Shown here piece after piece: positions 1 to 6,898 of a stretch of 8,784 nt of DNA. Numbering within the stretch: position 1 is the first letter of the stretch; each line of letters starts with the position of its first letter. Origin of the DNA: an uncultured Eubacteriales bacterium (GTDB taxonomy: Bacteria > Bacillota > Clostridia > Oscillospirales > Acutalibacteraceae); the NCBI GenBank assembly GCA_934462705.1, contig CAKSIH010000029.1, forward strand, positions 1 through 8,784, given 5' to 3'. The translations under genes and the position numbers were made by a program. A model generated the notes under the pieces. The model was not told the DNA's origin. It made no database searches and worked only from the letters and a program-made list of their open reading frames with translations.

Positions 1-1567
1 CAACCTCAGAAGTGATGCTGTCGGCTGTCTGTGTGATCGACGAAGATAACGCAGATTCAACACCTTTGGCGCGTGTGGTTTCACACTCTATTGTGCTTGA
101 AAGCTGTCCGTCAGCGGCTTGAAACGCCTGTGTGATGCGGTTTTCTGCACCTGTGATTTCTTCTGTTACAGAATTTTTGTACTCCTGCGAAAGACTGCCT
201 GATTCAACCGAACCAGCCTTGATAAGCGCGCCGTTTATGGTCCCCGCTGTGATGAAATCCGCAACAATCGCGCCGTCCATGGTCATTGCAAGAGCGAACG
301 GACCGCTGATTCCGGTCGAGCTGTAGCCAAGCCCTGATAAATTCCAGCGCCAAATTTTTTCTGCTGTAGAAATATCCGGCGTGTCCATAATGAAAATTTC
401 TTGCGGTTTTTCGGCCGGGTGCATAACGATATAACCGCCAGAATTGCCCGTGATTAGCTGCGTGGCGTTGATTATTGCTTGCTCTAATGCAGTTGTGCTC
501 TCCGAAACTTGCTGTTTTACGTAATTTCTTTGAGTATCGCCGTATTTTGGGTTTGAGTTGCCCAAAACAACCTTGTTGTAACGCTTTGAAAGCGCATCAA
601 ACTCATAGCTTATGACTTTTGCGGTCAGCTCAATATTCAAATTTTCGTGAAAAATATTCACCGAGTCGCCCAAATAAACATTTTCTAAAATCGCAAAATC
701 TTTATATTCTTCCGTGTCCTGAAGTGGGATAAACTCGACCGTCGCGGTGATTTGTGGCTTATCTAGTCCATTTTCAAACTCCTGTTGTGCCGCGTTCCTG
801 AGGGCCTCTAAAGCTTGTGATTCGCTTATTTTTTCATCTATTTTTATGTCGCTATAATGGATTCGCGTGGTTTTTACATTCGTGTAATTGTCGATGAGTG
901 GCGAATTCACGTATTTTTCCGGCAATTTTAAAAGCGTTTGGCCATCGGATTTTAAACCTGTTGGCATGATTTTCGTTGCAACTCCTGACAAATCCGTCAC
1001 AAACCGCAATCCAGTGAGGTTTTTGCGGTACCTGATTGACACCCCTCGATTTTCTCCCAGCTGACTTTTCATTCGAATATAGAAATTATCTCGCTCGATT
1101 TCGCCGCCCCAAACTTCTATAAAAGAATTATCAGCACCCAAGATTGCCTTAACCGGATTCATCATTTGATAGTATGCTGTGCCTTGTTTTGTGATGTCAG
1201 AAGTACCTGTAAATGGCGTGTTTTCAAGGATTTTCGATATTGCAAGTGCGCCGTTTCCGCTTGGACGTGTGTCTTCAATAAAATAATCTAGTAGGTCATA
1301 AAAAATGTGCCGCGCGTAAAATACGGGGTTGCCCAATATGTCGATATCAGAATTATAAATCCTGAAAAGTTGTTCTGATTTTGGCGTCGGAGCTTTTATA
1401 ATTTGCTCATTTTGAAGTCCCGAAAAGCCCCGTGGCATCGTGAGTTTTAGCGAATAATCACCGTTTATTTCTTCTGTCACAATCGCTTCAATCGGCCGCA
1501 AAATCGTCAAACCGTTGTGGTTAAAATTAGTTTCTGTTTTAGAATAAAGAACTATCGTTTGTGTCAC
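1..1567 (-). CDS. Tail-associated protein Tal / prophage endopeptidase-type tail protein (C-terminus beyond window)
   Basis: My own translation gives 522 uninterrupted residues running off base 1. It is a baseplate/tail-tip protein of the phage minor structural protein family (Prophage_tail, Tal-like), which follows Dit in Gram-positive siphoviruses and forms the tip that contacts the host surface. Residues 5-50 carry the family opening, with IVLYSKTETNFNHNG and a following EINGDYSL motif. About residues 50-345 form the conserved N-terminal domain, including YARHIFYDLLD near residue 85 and NPVKAILG near 137. Residues 376-460 (GGYIVMHP, then WRWNLSGLGYSSTG and DGAIVADFITAGTI) are the usual linker to the variable fibre-like region. 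After 460 the sequence is Ser/Thr/Glu-rich and probably coiled. The start is uncertain. GTG at 1567 is the only common start codon near the 5' end, but the Shine-Dalgarno GAGGTGA overlaps it. The position where homologues usually begin is ATA at 1555. I cannot see catalytic residues that would prove endopeptidase activity. Confidence 0.85.
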   Translation of the reverse strand, partial: MTQTIVLYSKTETNFNHNGLTILRPIEAIVTEEINGDYSLKLTMPRGFSGLQNEQIIKAPTPKSEQLFRIYNSDIDILGNPVFYARHIFYDLLDYFIEDTRPSGNGALAISKILENTPFTGTSDITKQGTAYYQMMNPVKAILGADNSFIEVWGGEIERDNFYIRMKSQLGENRGVSIRYRKNLTGLRFVTDLSGVATKIMPTGLKSDGQTLLKLPEKYVNSPLIDNYTNVKTTRIHYSDIKIDEKISESQALEALRNAAQQEFENGLDKPQITATVEFIPLQDTEEYKDFAILENVYLGDSVNIFHENLNIELTAKVISYEFDALSKRYNKVVLGNSNPKYGDTQRNYVKQQVSESTTALEQAIINATQLITGNSGGYIVMHPAEKPQEIFIMDTPDISTAEKIWRWNLSGLGYSSTGISGPFALAMTMDGAIVADFITAGTINGALIKAGSVESGSLSQEYKNSVTEEITGAENRITQAFQAADGQLSSTIECETTRAKGVESALSSSITQTADSITSEV

Positions 1568-1730
1568 CTCTTAACTCAATGATTTGTAAAATTTGAGAAT
1601 TTGCACACAGACAAAACCAAGCGTGGTCCAACGGAACGTTGGTCGTTTGGGGAGAGTTCGAGAGGGGGATCGAAACCCCTCTCGAAACGCTTTTTGGTTC
1701 GTTTTTGTCGTTACACAAAAATGAACGCAA
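1568..1730. repeat. Three-hairpin intergenic element between Dit and Tal
   Basis: This 163-bp gap has no convincing gene; short open frames on both strands resemble no protein family I know. It is almost filled by three inverted repeats. H1 spans 1617-1650: outer CCAAGCG/CGTTTGG and inner CCAACG/CGTTGG with a GAA loop. H2 spans 1657-1686: a perfect 11-bp stem TTCGAGAGGGG/CCCCTCTCGAA with an 8-nt loop. H3 spans 1697-1726: a 12-bp stem with one mismatch. The single imperfect pairs in H1 (G1621 with T1646) and H3 (G1701 with T1722) are G.U wobbles if the plus strand is the RNA, but C.A mismatches on the minus strand. The fold therefore favours an RNA antisense to the tail operon. It could equally be a palindromic dispersed repeat (REP/MITE-like) that inserted here. 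I do not recognise a named family. Confidence 0.6.
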
Positions 1731-2417
1731 TCATAGCCAGCGCCAGTTTGGCTGTATTTCAAGCTTTGTAACGGCTCCCAGCCACGAAATATTATTCTCA
1801 CCGAGAATTAAAATAGGGAACTCGCCGGTCATTTTGTGATTGAGTGACGTCGCGCCGTTGTAGGCGTTTTGCATTTCGCTGTCGAGCGTGACTGACCCTG
1901 TAATTTCTTTTAACGAAATATTTTGATTGTTCACATAAAGCTCTATATTTCCATTTCCGAAAATTGTGATGATAGGTTCAGACTCAAATGTGCCAAGATT
2001 AAAAAGGCTAAACGGCGCGGTTTTCACGATGGTTTGAGGGAAAACATCATAGCCAAATGGCTGGACTTCAAACTCCACAATAAACCGCTTGAAGTGCCGG
2101 ATAACATGTGAAAACTCAATTTGATTTGCAACTCTTGCTTTGTATTTTCGGTCGGGTTCGGTGTCAAAAATCAGCCAACCGGAACCCTTAAAATGCGCGC
2201 AAATCTCATCGATTCTTTTTTCGTCTTTGACAATAAACTCAGCGCTTCGGATATATGTTTCAAAGGCGCCATCGGTTGTGGTTAGATTCCCATGTCGGCC
2301 AGGTATTGTAATGGTTTCATCGCGTCTTTTGGGGCTTATTTTTTCAGAGCATCGCTCCATATAAAGCCCCAATTCACGCGAATCTATATTTCTAAAAATG
2401 CAATAATGTTCTTGCAA
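1731..2417 (-). CDS. Distal tail protein (Dit), siphovirus tail family
   Basis: Predicted 228-residue protein of the Dit / Sipho_tail family, the hexameric hub that joins the tail tube to the tip and precedes Tal in SPP1- and TP901-like phages. Visible family features: an N-terminal strand region with YMERCSEKISPKRRDETITIPGR (broken here as YMERCSEKIS then PKRRDETITIPGR), a central KYKARVANQIEF segment, FIVEFEVQPFGYD around the middle, then the FGNGNIELYVNN galectin-like C-terminal half, ending in PNWRWL, a typical end for this family. I chose TTG at 2417 because a strong GGGGGAGGTGA lies just upstream (about 2422-2432). The open frame continues upstream to ATG 2480, but those 21 codons run through the Shine-Dalgarno and a 12-bp inverted repeat. 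TGA ends the gene at 1731. It sits between the tape measure gene and Tal, with unusually long gaps on both sides. Confidence 0.88.
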   Translation of the reverse strand: MQEHYCIFRNIDSRELGLYMERCSEKISPKRRDETITIPGRHGNLTTTDGAFETYIRSAEFIVKDEKRIDEICAHFKGSGWLIFDTEPDRKYKARVANQIEFSHVIRHFKRFIVEFEVQPFGYDVFPQTIVKTAPFSLFNLGTFESEPIITIFGNGNIELYVNNQNISLKEITGSVTLDSEMQNAYNGATSLNHKMTGEFPILILGENNISWLGAVTKLEIQPNWRWL

Positions 2418-2421
2418 AAAT

Positions 2422-2432
2422 TCACCTCCCCC
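2422..2432 (-). promoter_or_regulatory. Shine-Dalgarno deciding a TTG start for Dit
   Basis: GGGGGAGGTGA on the minus strand, followed by ATTT and then TTG at 2417. It matches the 16S rRNA tail over at least seven bases, and no ATG or GTG lies at a usable distance downstream. Its upstream edge abuts the 2431-2459 inverted repeat, so folding of that stem would leave the site just exposed or partly blocked. Confidence 0.7.
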
Positions 2433-2459
2433 TACTTTTCTTTGAGGAAGAAAAGTAGG
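2431..2459. repeat. Perfect 12-bp inverted repeat upstream of Dit
   Basis: CCTACTTTTCTT at 2431-2442 is the exact reverse complement of AAGAAAAGTAGG at 2448-2459, with a 5-nt loop TGAGG. No T-tract follows on either strand, so it is not a normal rho-independent terminator. It touches the Dit Shine-Dalgarno on one side and the 97-bp tandem repeat on the other. This makes it look like the terminal palindrome of an inserted repeat unit, or a 5' stem protecting or gating the Dit message. I cannot assign a family. Confidence 0.75.
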
Positions 2460-2690
2460 CAAAAGAACCTTAAATCGCACACAAAGTTTAGCGCGTGATA
2501 ATAAACTTCCACATGCGACTAATCTAAGTGCGCAAAATGTCCAGCAAGGTCACTCGCAAAAGAACCTTAAATCGCACACAAAGTTTAGCGCGTGATAATA
2601 AACTTCCACATGCGACTAATCTAAGTGCGCAAAATGTCCAGCGCGGTCACTCGCAAAAAGAACCTTGAATTCGCGCACAAAAATTTCCGT
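2459..2690. repeat. 97-bp tandem direct repeat (two full copies and a degenerate third)
   Basis: Two copies, 2459-2555 and 2556-2652, have the same period of 97 bp. By eye they differ only at two adjacent bases (2546-2547 AA versus 2643-2644 GC), so about 95 of 97 are identical. A third, diverged copy begins at 2653 and fades after about 35 bp. Each unit contains an imperfect inverted repeat: in copy 1, TCGCA (2475-2479) and AAGTTTA (2484-2490) face TAAACTT (2502-2508) and TGCGA (2514-2518). The block lies in the 320-bp gap between the tape measure and Dit genes and encodes nothing plausible. Near-identity implies a recent duplication or ongoing homogenisation. From 2691 to 2740 I see nothing further. 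Confidence 0.85.
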
Positions 2691-2740
2691 TAAGCATGAA
2701 CTTTATTTGCACGCGTTCAAAATGCCTGCAAATTAGCCAA

Positions 2741-5700
2741 TTATCCTAAAGCTAACGAGTTTCTCCGTGAGTAAAATTCAAGTTCTTGGGCAAATGCTTG
2801 CACGTCTTGCGACCGGTTGTTCACAAAATTTTCAATGTGCACATAAAGCCCGGCAGGGCGGGGGAAAGCAGGCTTTTGAGCAGTTAGAAGAGAGCTCTGC
2901 GCAGCTCTCATATTGAGGTTTAAATCCGCATCAAGTTCAGTCGGAATTGCACTTTGCATTTGCTTTGAAACGTCTTTCATGGAAGACGTAAAGCCCGCTC
3001 CGAGGCCAAGCGCGAGGTTTTTGCCGACCTCTTTTTCAAACAATTTTGAAGGCGATTTAATTCCAAAAAAGCTTTTTATTCCGTTTAAAATGCCTTGCCC
3101 GAATTCTTTTATCTTGCCTAAAATCCAGTCTTTTGCGTTTTTAATGCCGTTCCAGAGCCCTTGAACCAAGTTTTTACCGATGTCAAGCATTTTCCCGGGC
3201 AGCTCGCAAATTGTGTTAAAGATCCCGGAAACTAGGTTCTGCGCGGCTTCCTTGCCTTTTGCAAGCAGTTGACCGCCCCATTCTGCAACCTTTTGAACGG
3301 CTCCAATAATCCCGTTCCAGACTTTGCCCGGCAATTCTTTTATGAAATTAACCGTTGAGCTTACAAATTCAGTTGTTTTAGCTATGCCAGTACTTATTAA
3401 ATTTGTAAAGAAATCTCCAACTTTTGTTGCTGTATCGCAGAGCCATACCCAGATTTTGCCCGGTAATTCTGAGAAAAAAGTCACCACTTGCCCGATAAAT
3501 TCCGGGATTTTAGTCGTTGCAAAATTCCATAAATCAATGCCCCATTTGATTACCTGACCGATGGCTTGCCCGAGCGCATAGCCAAGTTTTCCCGGCAATT
3601 CATTAAACCACTGACCGATGTTTTCGATAAATTGCGGGATGCCTTCTGTAAAAAACGAAACGAACGAGTTCCAGGCTTCCGGAATTGTCACTGTAAAGAA
3701 ATTTAGTATAGCCTCCCAAGCTACAGCAAATGCGGTTTTAAGGTCTTCCCACAGGCCAATCCAGAAGTTGCGAAAATCCTCGCAATTGTTCCATAAAAGA
3801 ATAAATCCAGCCACAAGCGCACCAATTGCCGTAATAATCAGACCGATCGGATTTGCGTTCATTGCAATATTCATCAGCCACTGTGCCGCTGTAACCGCGC
3901 CCTGAGCTACCGTTAATTCTACCTCTTTAATCCGCATGAAATCAAGGTTTGAGGCGACTTCTAGGATTTTTCCTCCGAAATTTTTCATCTGTGAGATTGC
4001 ATCACCGATTTCGCCCGCAAATTTCACAGCTTTAACCGCCACCAGCCCAGATACAATGCCGCCGATCGCTATTGTCACAAGTCCCGAATTGTCAATAAAC
4101 CATGCAATCAGATTCATTAAAGGCGGCAGGAGATTTACGACCATTTCGCTGATTCCCTCAATTAACGTCCCGGCGCTCTCTGCGAGCTTGTCGAGGGCAT
4201 CTTTTAATTCTCCGGATTTGCTGGCCTTTTTAAAAAATTCAGTTAGCTTCGAAGCCGCATTCTGAAGCGGTTCCTGGACTTTATCATAAAGAGTTAGGCT
4301 CATCTCCGAAAATGTATTTTTAAGAATTTGAACTTTGCTTTCGGTGGTCTCGTACCGCTGCTGGGCTTCTTTCGTTAGAGCTGAGTTCTCGTTCCAAGCC
4401 TCGTTTGACGTTTTTATTGCATCTGTGAAAAGGTCATTTGCGTTCGAAGCGCGAAGAAGCGCGTCACGAAGCCGAGTTTCGCTGATTCCCATATCGTCAA
4501 GGAATTTTAAGGCGCTCTCGTCCTGTAAGTTTCCAAGTCCAGAAATAAATTTTGTTAATGCCCCAGTTGCATCTTCTGCGAAATACTTCTGAAATTCCGC
4601 CGTTGACATTCCCGCAGCTTTTGCAAAATATTCAAGCTCCGAGCTGCCGGTTTCGCAAGCATTAGCCATCATTATTATCGCACGAGAAATCGCCGTTCCG
4701 CCGCCTTGAGCCTCAAGTCCCAAGGACGATAAAGCCGCCGCAACGCCCAAAATATCGGCTTCGGTCATGCCAACTTGTGAGCCGGCCGCCGAGATGTTTA
4801 GAGCCATCTGCGTGACTTCTGATTCAGTCGTGGCAAAGTTGTTTCCAAGTGCAACTATTGAAGAGCCCAGTCTATCAAAATTTTGCTGATTCATGCCGGT
4901 GATGTTCGCAAGGCGGGCTAGAGCCGTTGCGGCCTCATCTGAGCTCATGTTTGTGGCAACGCCAAGGTTTGCCATTGTTTCTGTAAAAGAAATTAAATTT
5001 TCATTTTTAATTCCAAGCTGTCCCGCAGCTTCGGCAATCGCTGAAAGTTCCGATGCTGTCATTGGCATCTGTGTTGACATGGAGCGCAATCCTGTTTCAA
5101 ATTGTTCAAATTCCTCATCCGTTGCGTTGACGGTCTTTCGAACACCTGCAAATGCGCTTTCAAATTCAATTCCGCTCGATACTACGGACTTTATCGCCCC
5201 AACAAGATTTCTGCCAAGCATTTTTATTGCGTCTGCCGCAAGGTTTGCAATCACGCCTTTCATAACCGTAAAGCCTTCGCTTAATTTTGATGCGTGATTT
5301 TTAGTGCTGTTCATCTCGTCTCCGAGCTGTTCTGTAGCCTTTTCCGCGGCGTTTAGCTTGTCTTTATTTGCTTTTATCTCACTATTCAGGCCCTTGATTT
5401 CAGACGCTAAGCTTTTAGCTTCAGTGCTGCTTTTGCCTTGCTCGAGCACCACATTTTTATACTGAGTTTGAAGCGATTTTAACCGTTCGCCTTGCTCTGA
5501 AAGTTCAGTGTTTACCTTGTCCAGCGGTGTTTTTGCTTTTTCCATTTCAGAGTTTGCGTCTTTTAAGCTGCTTTCCATCCTTGAAAGCTCAGCTTCCGCT
5601 TTGTTTAATGAAACTTTCCAACTGTTAGTTTTCTTGTCGTTCTCACCATACTTTTCACTGGACTGTGCAAGTGCATTTTTCAAAACAGAAATTTTTTCTT

Positions 5701-5905
5701 TTTGCTTTTCAATTTGCTCATTTAAGACTTTACCTTTTGAGGCAAGGGAAGAGGTGGAAGTATTGTTTTTGCCAAATTCTGCGGTGACTTTGCTCATCTC
5801 TGACGCTAAAACTTTTAAGTCGGAATTAATCCCAGAAATTGCTTGTCTATATGCCTTTTCTCCTTCTAGTTTTATTGTTCCTCCGAATGTGTTTGAGCCA
5901 GACAT
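2741..5905 (-). CDS. Phage tail tape measure protein
   Basis: A 1054-residue tape measure protein, the extended scaffold whose length sets tail length and which is ejected with the DNA. At the usual approximation of 0.15 nm per residue it would specify a tail of very roughly 150 nm (inference). Residues 1-210 are rich in Lys, Glu, Ser and Ala and predicted coiled coil. About 245-560 is the conserved phage tail tape measure core, beginning near FESAFAGVRKTVNATDEEF. Hydrophobic segments lie near 608-628 and 686-704 (PIGLIITAIGALVAGFILLW). A C-terminal array rich in Trp and Phe carries ELPGK at 769, 813, 857 and 901, exactly 44 residues apart. SPSKLFEKEVGKNLALGLG at 951-969 is typical of this family's C-terminus. 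ATG at 5905 is preceded by AAGGAGGTGAGGAA. The toxin-antitoxin terminator lies about 25 bp upstream, so expression from the phage late promoter must read through it. Confidence 0.95.
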   Translation of the reverse strand: MSGSNTFGGTIKLEGEKAYRQAISGINSDLKVLASEMSKVTAEFGKNNTSTSSLASKGKVLNEQIEKQKEKISVLKNALAQSSEKYGENDKKTNSWKVSLNKAEAELSRMESSLKDANSEMEKAKTPLDKVNTELSEQGERLKSLQTQYKNVVLEQGKSSTEAKSLASEIKGLNSEIKANKDKLNAAEKATEQLGDEMNSTKNHASKLSEGFTVMKGVIANLAADAIKMLGRNLVGAIKSVVSSGIEFESAFAGVRKTVNATDEEFEQFETGLRSMSTQMPMTASELSAIAEAAGQLGIKNENLISFTETMANLGVATNMSSDEAATALARLANITGMNQQNFDRLGSSIVALGNNFATTESEVTQMALNISAAGSQVGMTEADILGVAAALSSLGLEAQGGGTAISRAIIMMANACETGSSELEYFAKAAGMSTAEFQKYFAEDATGALTKFISGLGNLQDESALKFLDDMGISETRLRDALLRASNANDLFTDAIKTSNEAWNENSALTKEAQQRYETTESKVQILKNTFSEMSLTLYDKVQEPLQNAASKLTEFFKKASKSGELKDALDKLAESAGTLIEGISEMVVNLLPPLMNLIAWFIDNSGLVTIAIGGIVSGLVAVKAVKFAGEIGDAISQMKNFGGKILEVASNLDFMRIKEVELTVAQGAVTAAQWLMNIAMNANPIGLIITAIGALVAGFILLWNNCEDFRNFWIGLWEDLKTAFAVAWEAILNFFTVTIPEAWNSFVSFFTEGIPQFIENIGQWFNELPGKLGYALGQAIGQVIKWGIDLWNFATTKIPEFIGQVVTFFSELPGKIWVWLCDTATKVGDFFTNLISTGIAKTTEFVSSTVNFIKELPGKVWNGIIGAVQKVAEWGGQLLAKGKEAAQNLVSGIFNTICELPGKMLDIGKNLVQGLWNGIKNAKDWILGKIKEFGQGILNGIKSFFGIKSPSKLFEKEVGKNLALGLGAGFTSSMKDVSKQMQSAIPTELDADLNLNMRAAQSSLLTAQKPAFPRPAGLYVHIENFVNNRSQDVQAFAQELEFYSRRNSLALG

Positions 5906-5929
5906 TTCCTCACCTCCTTAAAATGGGTA

Positions 5930-5956
5930 TAAAAAAGCGCCCATTTCTGAGCGCTT
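5930..5956 (-). terminator. Rho-independent terminator after the toxin-antitoxin operon
   Basis: On the minus strand, AAGCGCTCA and TGGGCGCTT pair as a 9-bp stem (one T.G wobble) closed by a GAAA tetraloop. TTTTTTATA follows at once. It starts about 20 bp after the toxin stop codon and ends about 10 bp before the tape measure Shine-Dalgarno. It therefore separates the accessory module from the next tail gene. Confidence 0.85.
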
Positions 5957-5975
5957 AAAGTAAATATTCTTAATT

Positions 5976-6287
5976 TTAGTCACTGATTAAATTTTTATAT
6001 TCAGTTCGTCCATTAGCTATATGGTAAATATAAACTGTTTCATTTATAATTCGATAAATACATATATATTCTCCGCTTATGAGTATTCTATAACCTCCTT
6101 TACTTAGCTCTTCATCGCGAATTAGAGGGGCGGACATTGGAAACATTTTTAATCTATCGATTGATTTCATTAATTTTCCAAATAGTCTTTCCGCAGATTG
6201 TTTTCCGACTTTCTGAATATAATAGTTTGATATTTCGTCAATTTCCCTCCACGCAGACGGTAAAAATTCTATTTTATAGTCATTCAT
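5976..6287 (-). CDS. Type II toxin, RelE/ParE family
   Basis: A 103-residue protein of normal length for the RelE/ParE toxin superfamily, which act as ribosome-dependent mRNA interferases (RelE type) or gyrase inhibitors (ParE type). Family features: the N-terminal IEFLPSAWREIDEISNYYIQ helix-turn region, a DRLKMFP motif at 44-50, GYRILISGEYICIYRI at 65-80, and the closing strand with YIYHIANGRTEY at 86-97. Basic and aromatic candidates for the active site are R67, R79, R94 and Y97. The ParE-like GYR...YRI layout does not settle which target it hits. ATG at 6287 overlaps the end of the antitoxin gene by 8 bases (ATGAATGA), the tight coupling typical of such pairs. GGGAGAT upstream can serve as its ribosome binding site. 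The gene looks intact. Confidence 0.9.
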   Translation of the reverse strand: MNDYKIEFLPSAWREIDEISNYYIQKVGKQSAERLFGKLMKSIDRLKMFPMSAPLIRDEELSKGGYRILISGEYICIYRIINETVYIYHIANGRTEYKNLISD

Positions 6288-6543
6288 CGAATTTATCTCC
6301 CAGCCGTTTCACTACCTCGTCAAACGAGATTGTTTTTTCTCCTGCTAACCTCTCATTTTCTGCTTGTACTAATCTTGACTTTAATTTCAGCAGTTCCTCT
6401 CTTTTTTCAAATGCTTCAATGCTCATAACAACAATATCTCCCTCTCCATTTTTTGTAATGTATATCGGGTCATCAACTTTATGAGCTAAATTAGATATTG
6501 TGTTATAATCGTTTCTAAGTGTTGTAGAAGATTTTATAATCAT
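6280..6543 (-). CDS. Type II antitoxin, Phd/YefM-like
   Basis: An 87-residue antitoxin partner of the downstream RelE/ParE-like toxin. Residues 1-48 match the Phd/YefM DNA-binding dimer fold, with a TLRNDYNTISNLAHKVDDPI core, then YITKNGEGDIVVMSIEAFE. The Glu/Lys-rich tail (about 50-87) would be the disordered or helical toxin-neutralising segment. I chose ATG at 6543 because GAGGTG at 6555-6550 sits 6 nt upstream. A GTG further upstream (6552) is in frame but lies inside that Shine-Dalgarno. By analogy with the family, it probably represses its own promoter, which lies 33-61 bp upstream. The pair sits between a truncated chaperone gene and the tape measure gene, an unusual place for a toxin-antitoxin system. 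Confidence 0.9.
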   Translation of the reverse strand: MIIKSSTTLRNDYNTISNLAHKVDDPIYITKNGEGDIVVMSIEAFEKREELLKLKSRLVQAENERLAGEKTISFDEVVKRLGDKFDE

Positions 6544-6561
6544 ATAAATCACCTCGAGTTT

Positions 6562-6604
6562 ATTATTCTAATATTATTATATAATTATTCTGGCATAATT
6601 TCAA
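6562..6604 (-). promoter_or_regulatory. Promoter of the toxin-antitoxin operon with flanking direct repeats
   Basis: On the minus strand, TTGAAA (6604-6599) and TATAAT (6581-6576) are separated by exactly 17 bp, close to sigma-A consensus. An 8-bp direct repeat, AGAATAAT on the minus strand, lies at 6591-6584 and 6569-6562. It flanks the -10 box with a 22-bp offset, about two helical turns. That is a plausible operator for the antitoxin or toxin-antitoxin complex, but the local AT-richness makes this only suggestive. Confidence 0.7.
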
Positions 6605-6620
6605 TATCTAATTTAATCTT

Positions 6621-6842
6621 TTAGCCATTCATCAGTACTTTAATAAATGGATTTTTCTGCTTTGAACAATCCTTGTTTAATACAAAAGTTGTGATAACTC
6701 CTAAAGTGCCTATACAATAAACTCCACTTTTCCAAAGTTCAATTGTGCCGTATTTTTCCTGTATTGATTCCATAACATTAAGCGTGAAAACCAGGGGATA
6801 TTTTTCAGTTTCTGTTTCAAGATAATTTATTTTATCTATCAT
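6621..6842 (-). CDS. Truncated tail assembly chaperone-like protein (fused to a repeat)
   Basis: A 73-residue ORF with a usable ribosome binding site (GTGAGG, 4 nt before ATG 6842). Residues 1-38, including EKYPLVFTLNVMESIQEKYG, resemble the N-terminus of the small chaperone-type proteins encoded between the major tail and tape measure genes of Clostridia phages. Its position here agrees. Family members are generally well over 100 residues and often have a frameshifted extension. This one leaves the family pattern at about residue 39, exactly where the sequence enters the 106-bp repeat also found at 8679-8784. The last 35 residues are therefore encoded by that repeat and end in PFIKVLMNG and TAA. 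I read it as a chaperone gene truncated by insertion or rearrangement. An unrelated intact small protein remains possible. Confidence 0.5.
   Translation of the reverse strand: MIDKINYLETETEKYPLVFTLNVMESIQEKYGTIELWKSGVYCIGTLGVITTFVLNKDCSKQKNPFIKVLMNG
6625..6730 (-). repeat. Copy 1 of a 106-bp or longer direct repeat, upstream of the toxin-antitoxin module
   Basis: Aligns without gaps to 8679-8784 with six mismatches by eye (about 94% identity). It is in the same orientation, and the stretch from about 6660 to 6714 is identical. The repeat end facing the accessory gene carries a hairpin: GATGAATGG pairs with CCATTTATT through two G.U wobbles on the minus-strand RNA. In copy 2 the same stem pairs perfectly. 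The repeat is followed by the toxin-antitoxin promoter within about 20 bp. Confidence 0.9.
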
Positions 6843-6898
6843 GCGTCCTCACTCCATTTCATTCATTTTATCGTTGTTAATTTTCGCTTCTCCCGGTC

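Noticed and set aside
1661..1686. Minus-strand GGGGTTTCGATCCCC resembling the T-arm of a tRNA
   Set aside because: No acceptor, D-arm or anticodon arm can be found around it, and the 11-bp stem is too long for a T-arm. It is better read as one of three hairpins.
1539..1839. Short open frames on both strands over the Dit-Tal gap
   Set aside because: They are explained by the hairpin-rich element, have no good ribosome binding site and overlap the ends of the Dit and Tal genes.
2418..2480. Upstream ATG start for Dit (249 residues)
   Set aside because: The extra 21 codons run through the inverted repeat and the Shine-Dalgarno. The N-terminus after TTG 2417 fits the family better.
2459..2690. 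Possible CRISPR-like array
   Set aside because: The 97-bp units are contiguous and nearly identical over their full length, so there are no unique spacers, and no cas genes are present.
3936..5297. Several 80-134 codon plus-strand open frames within the tape measure gene
   Set aside because: They are antisense shadows of a strongly supported 1054-residue protein, with no start signals or family resemblance.
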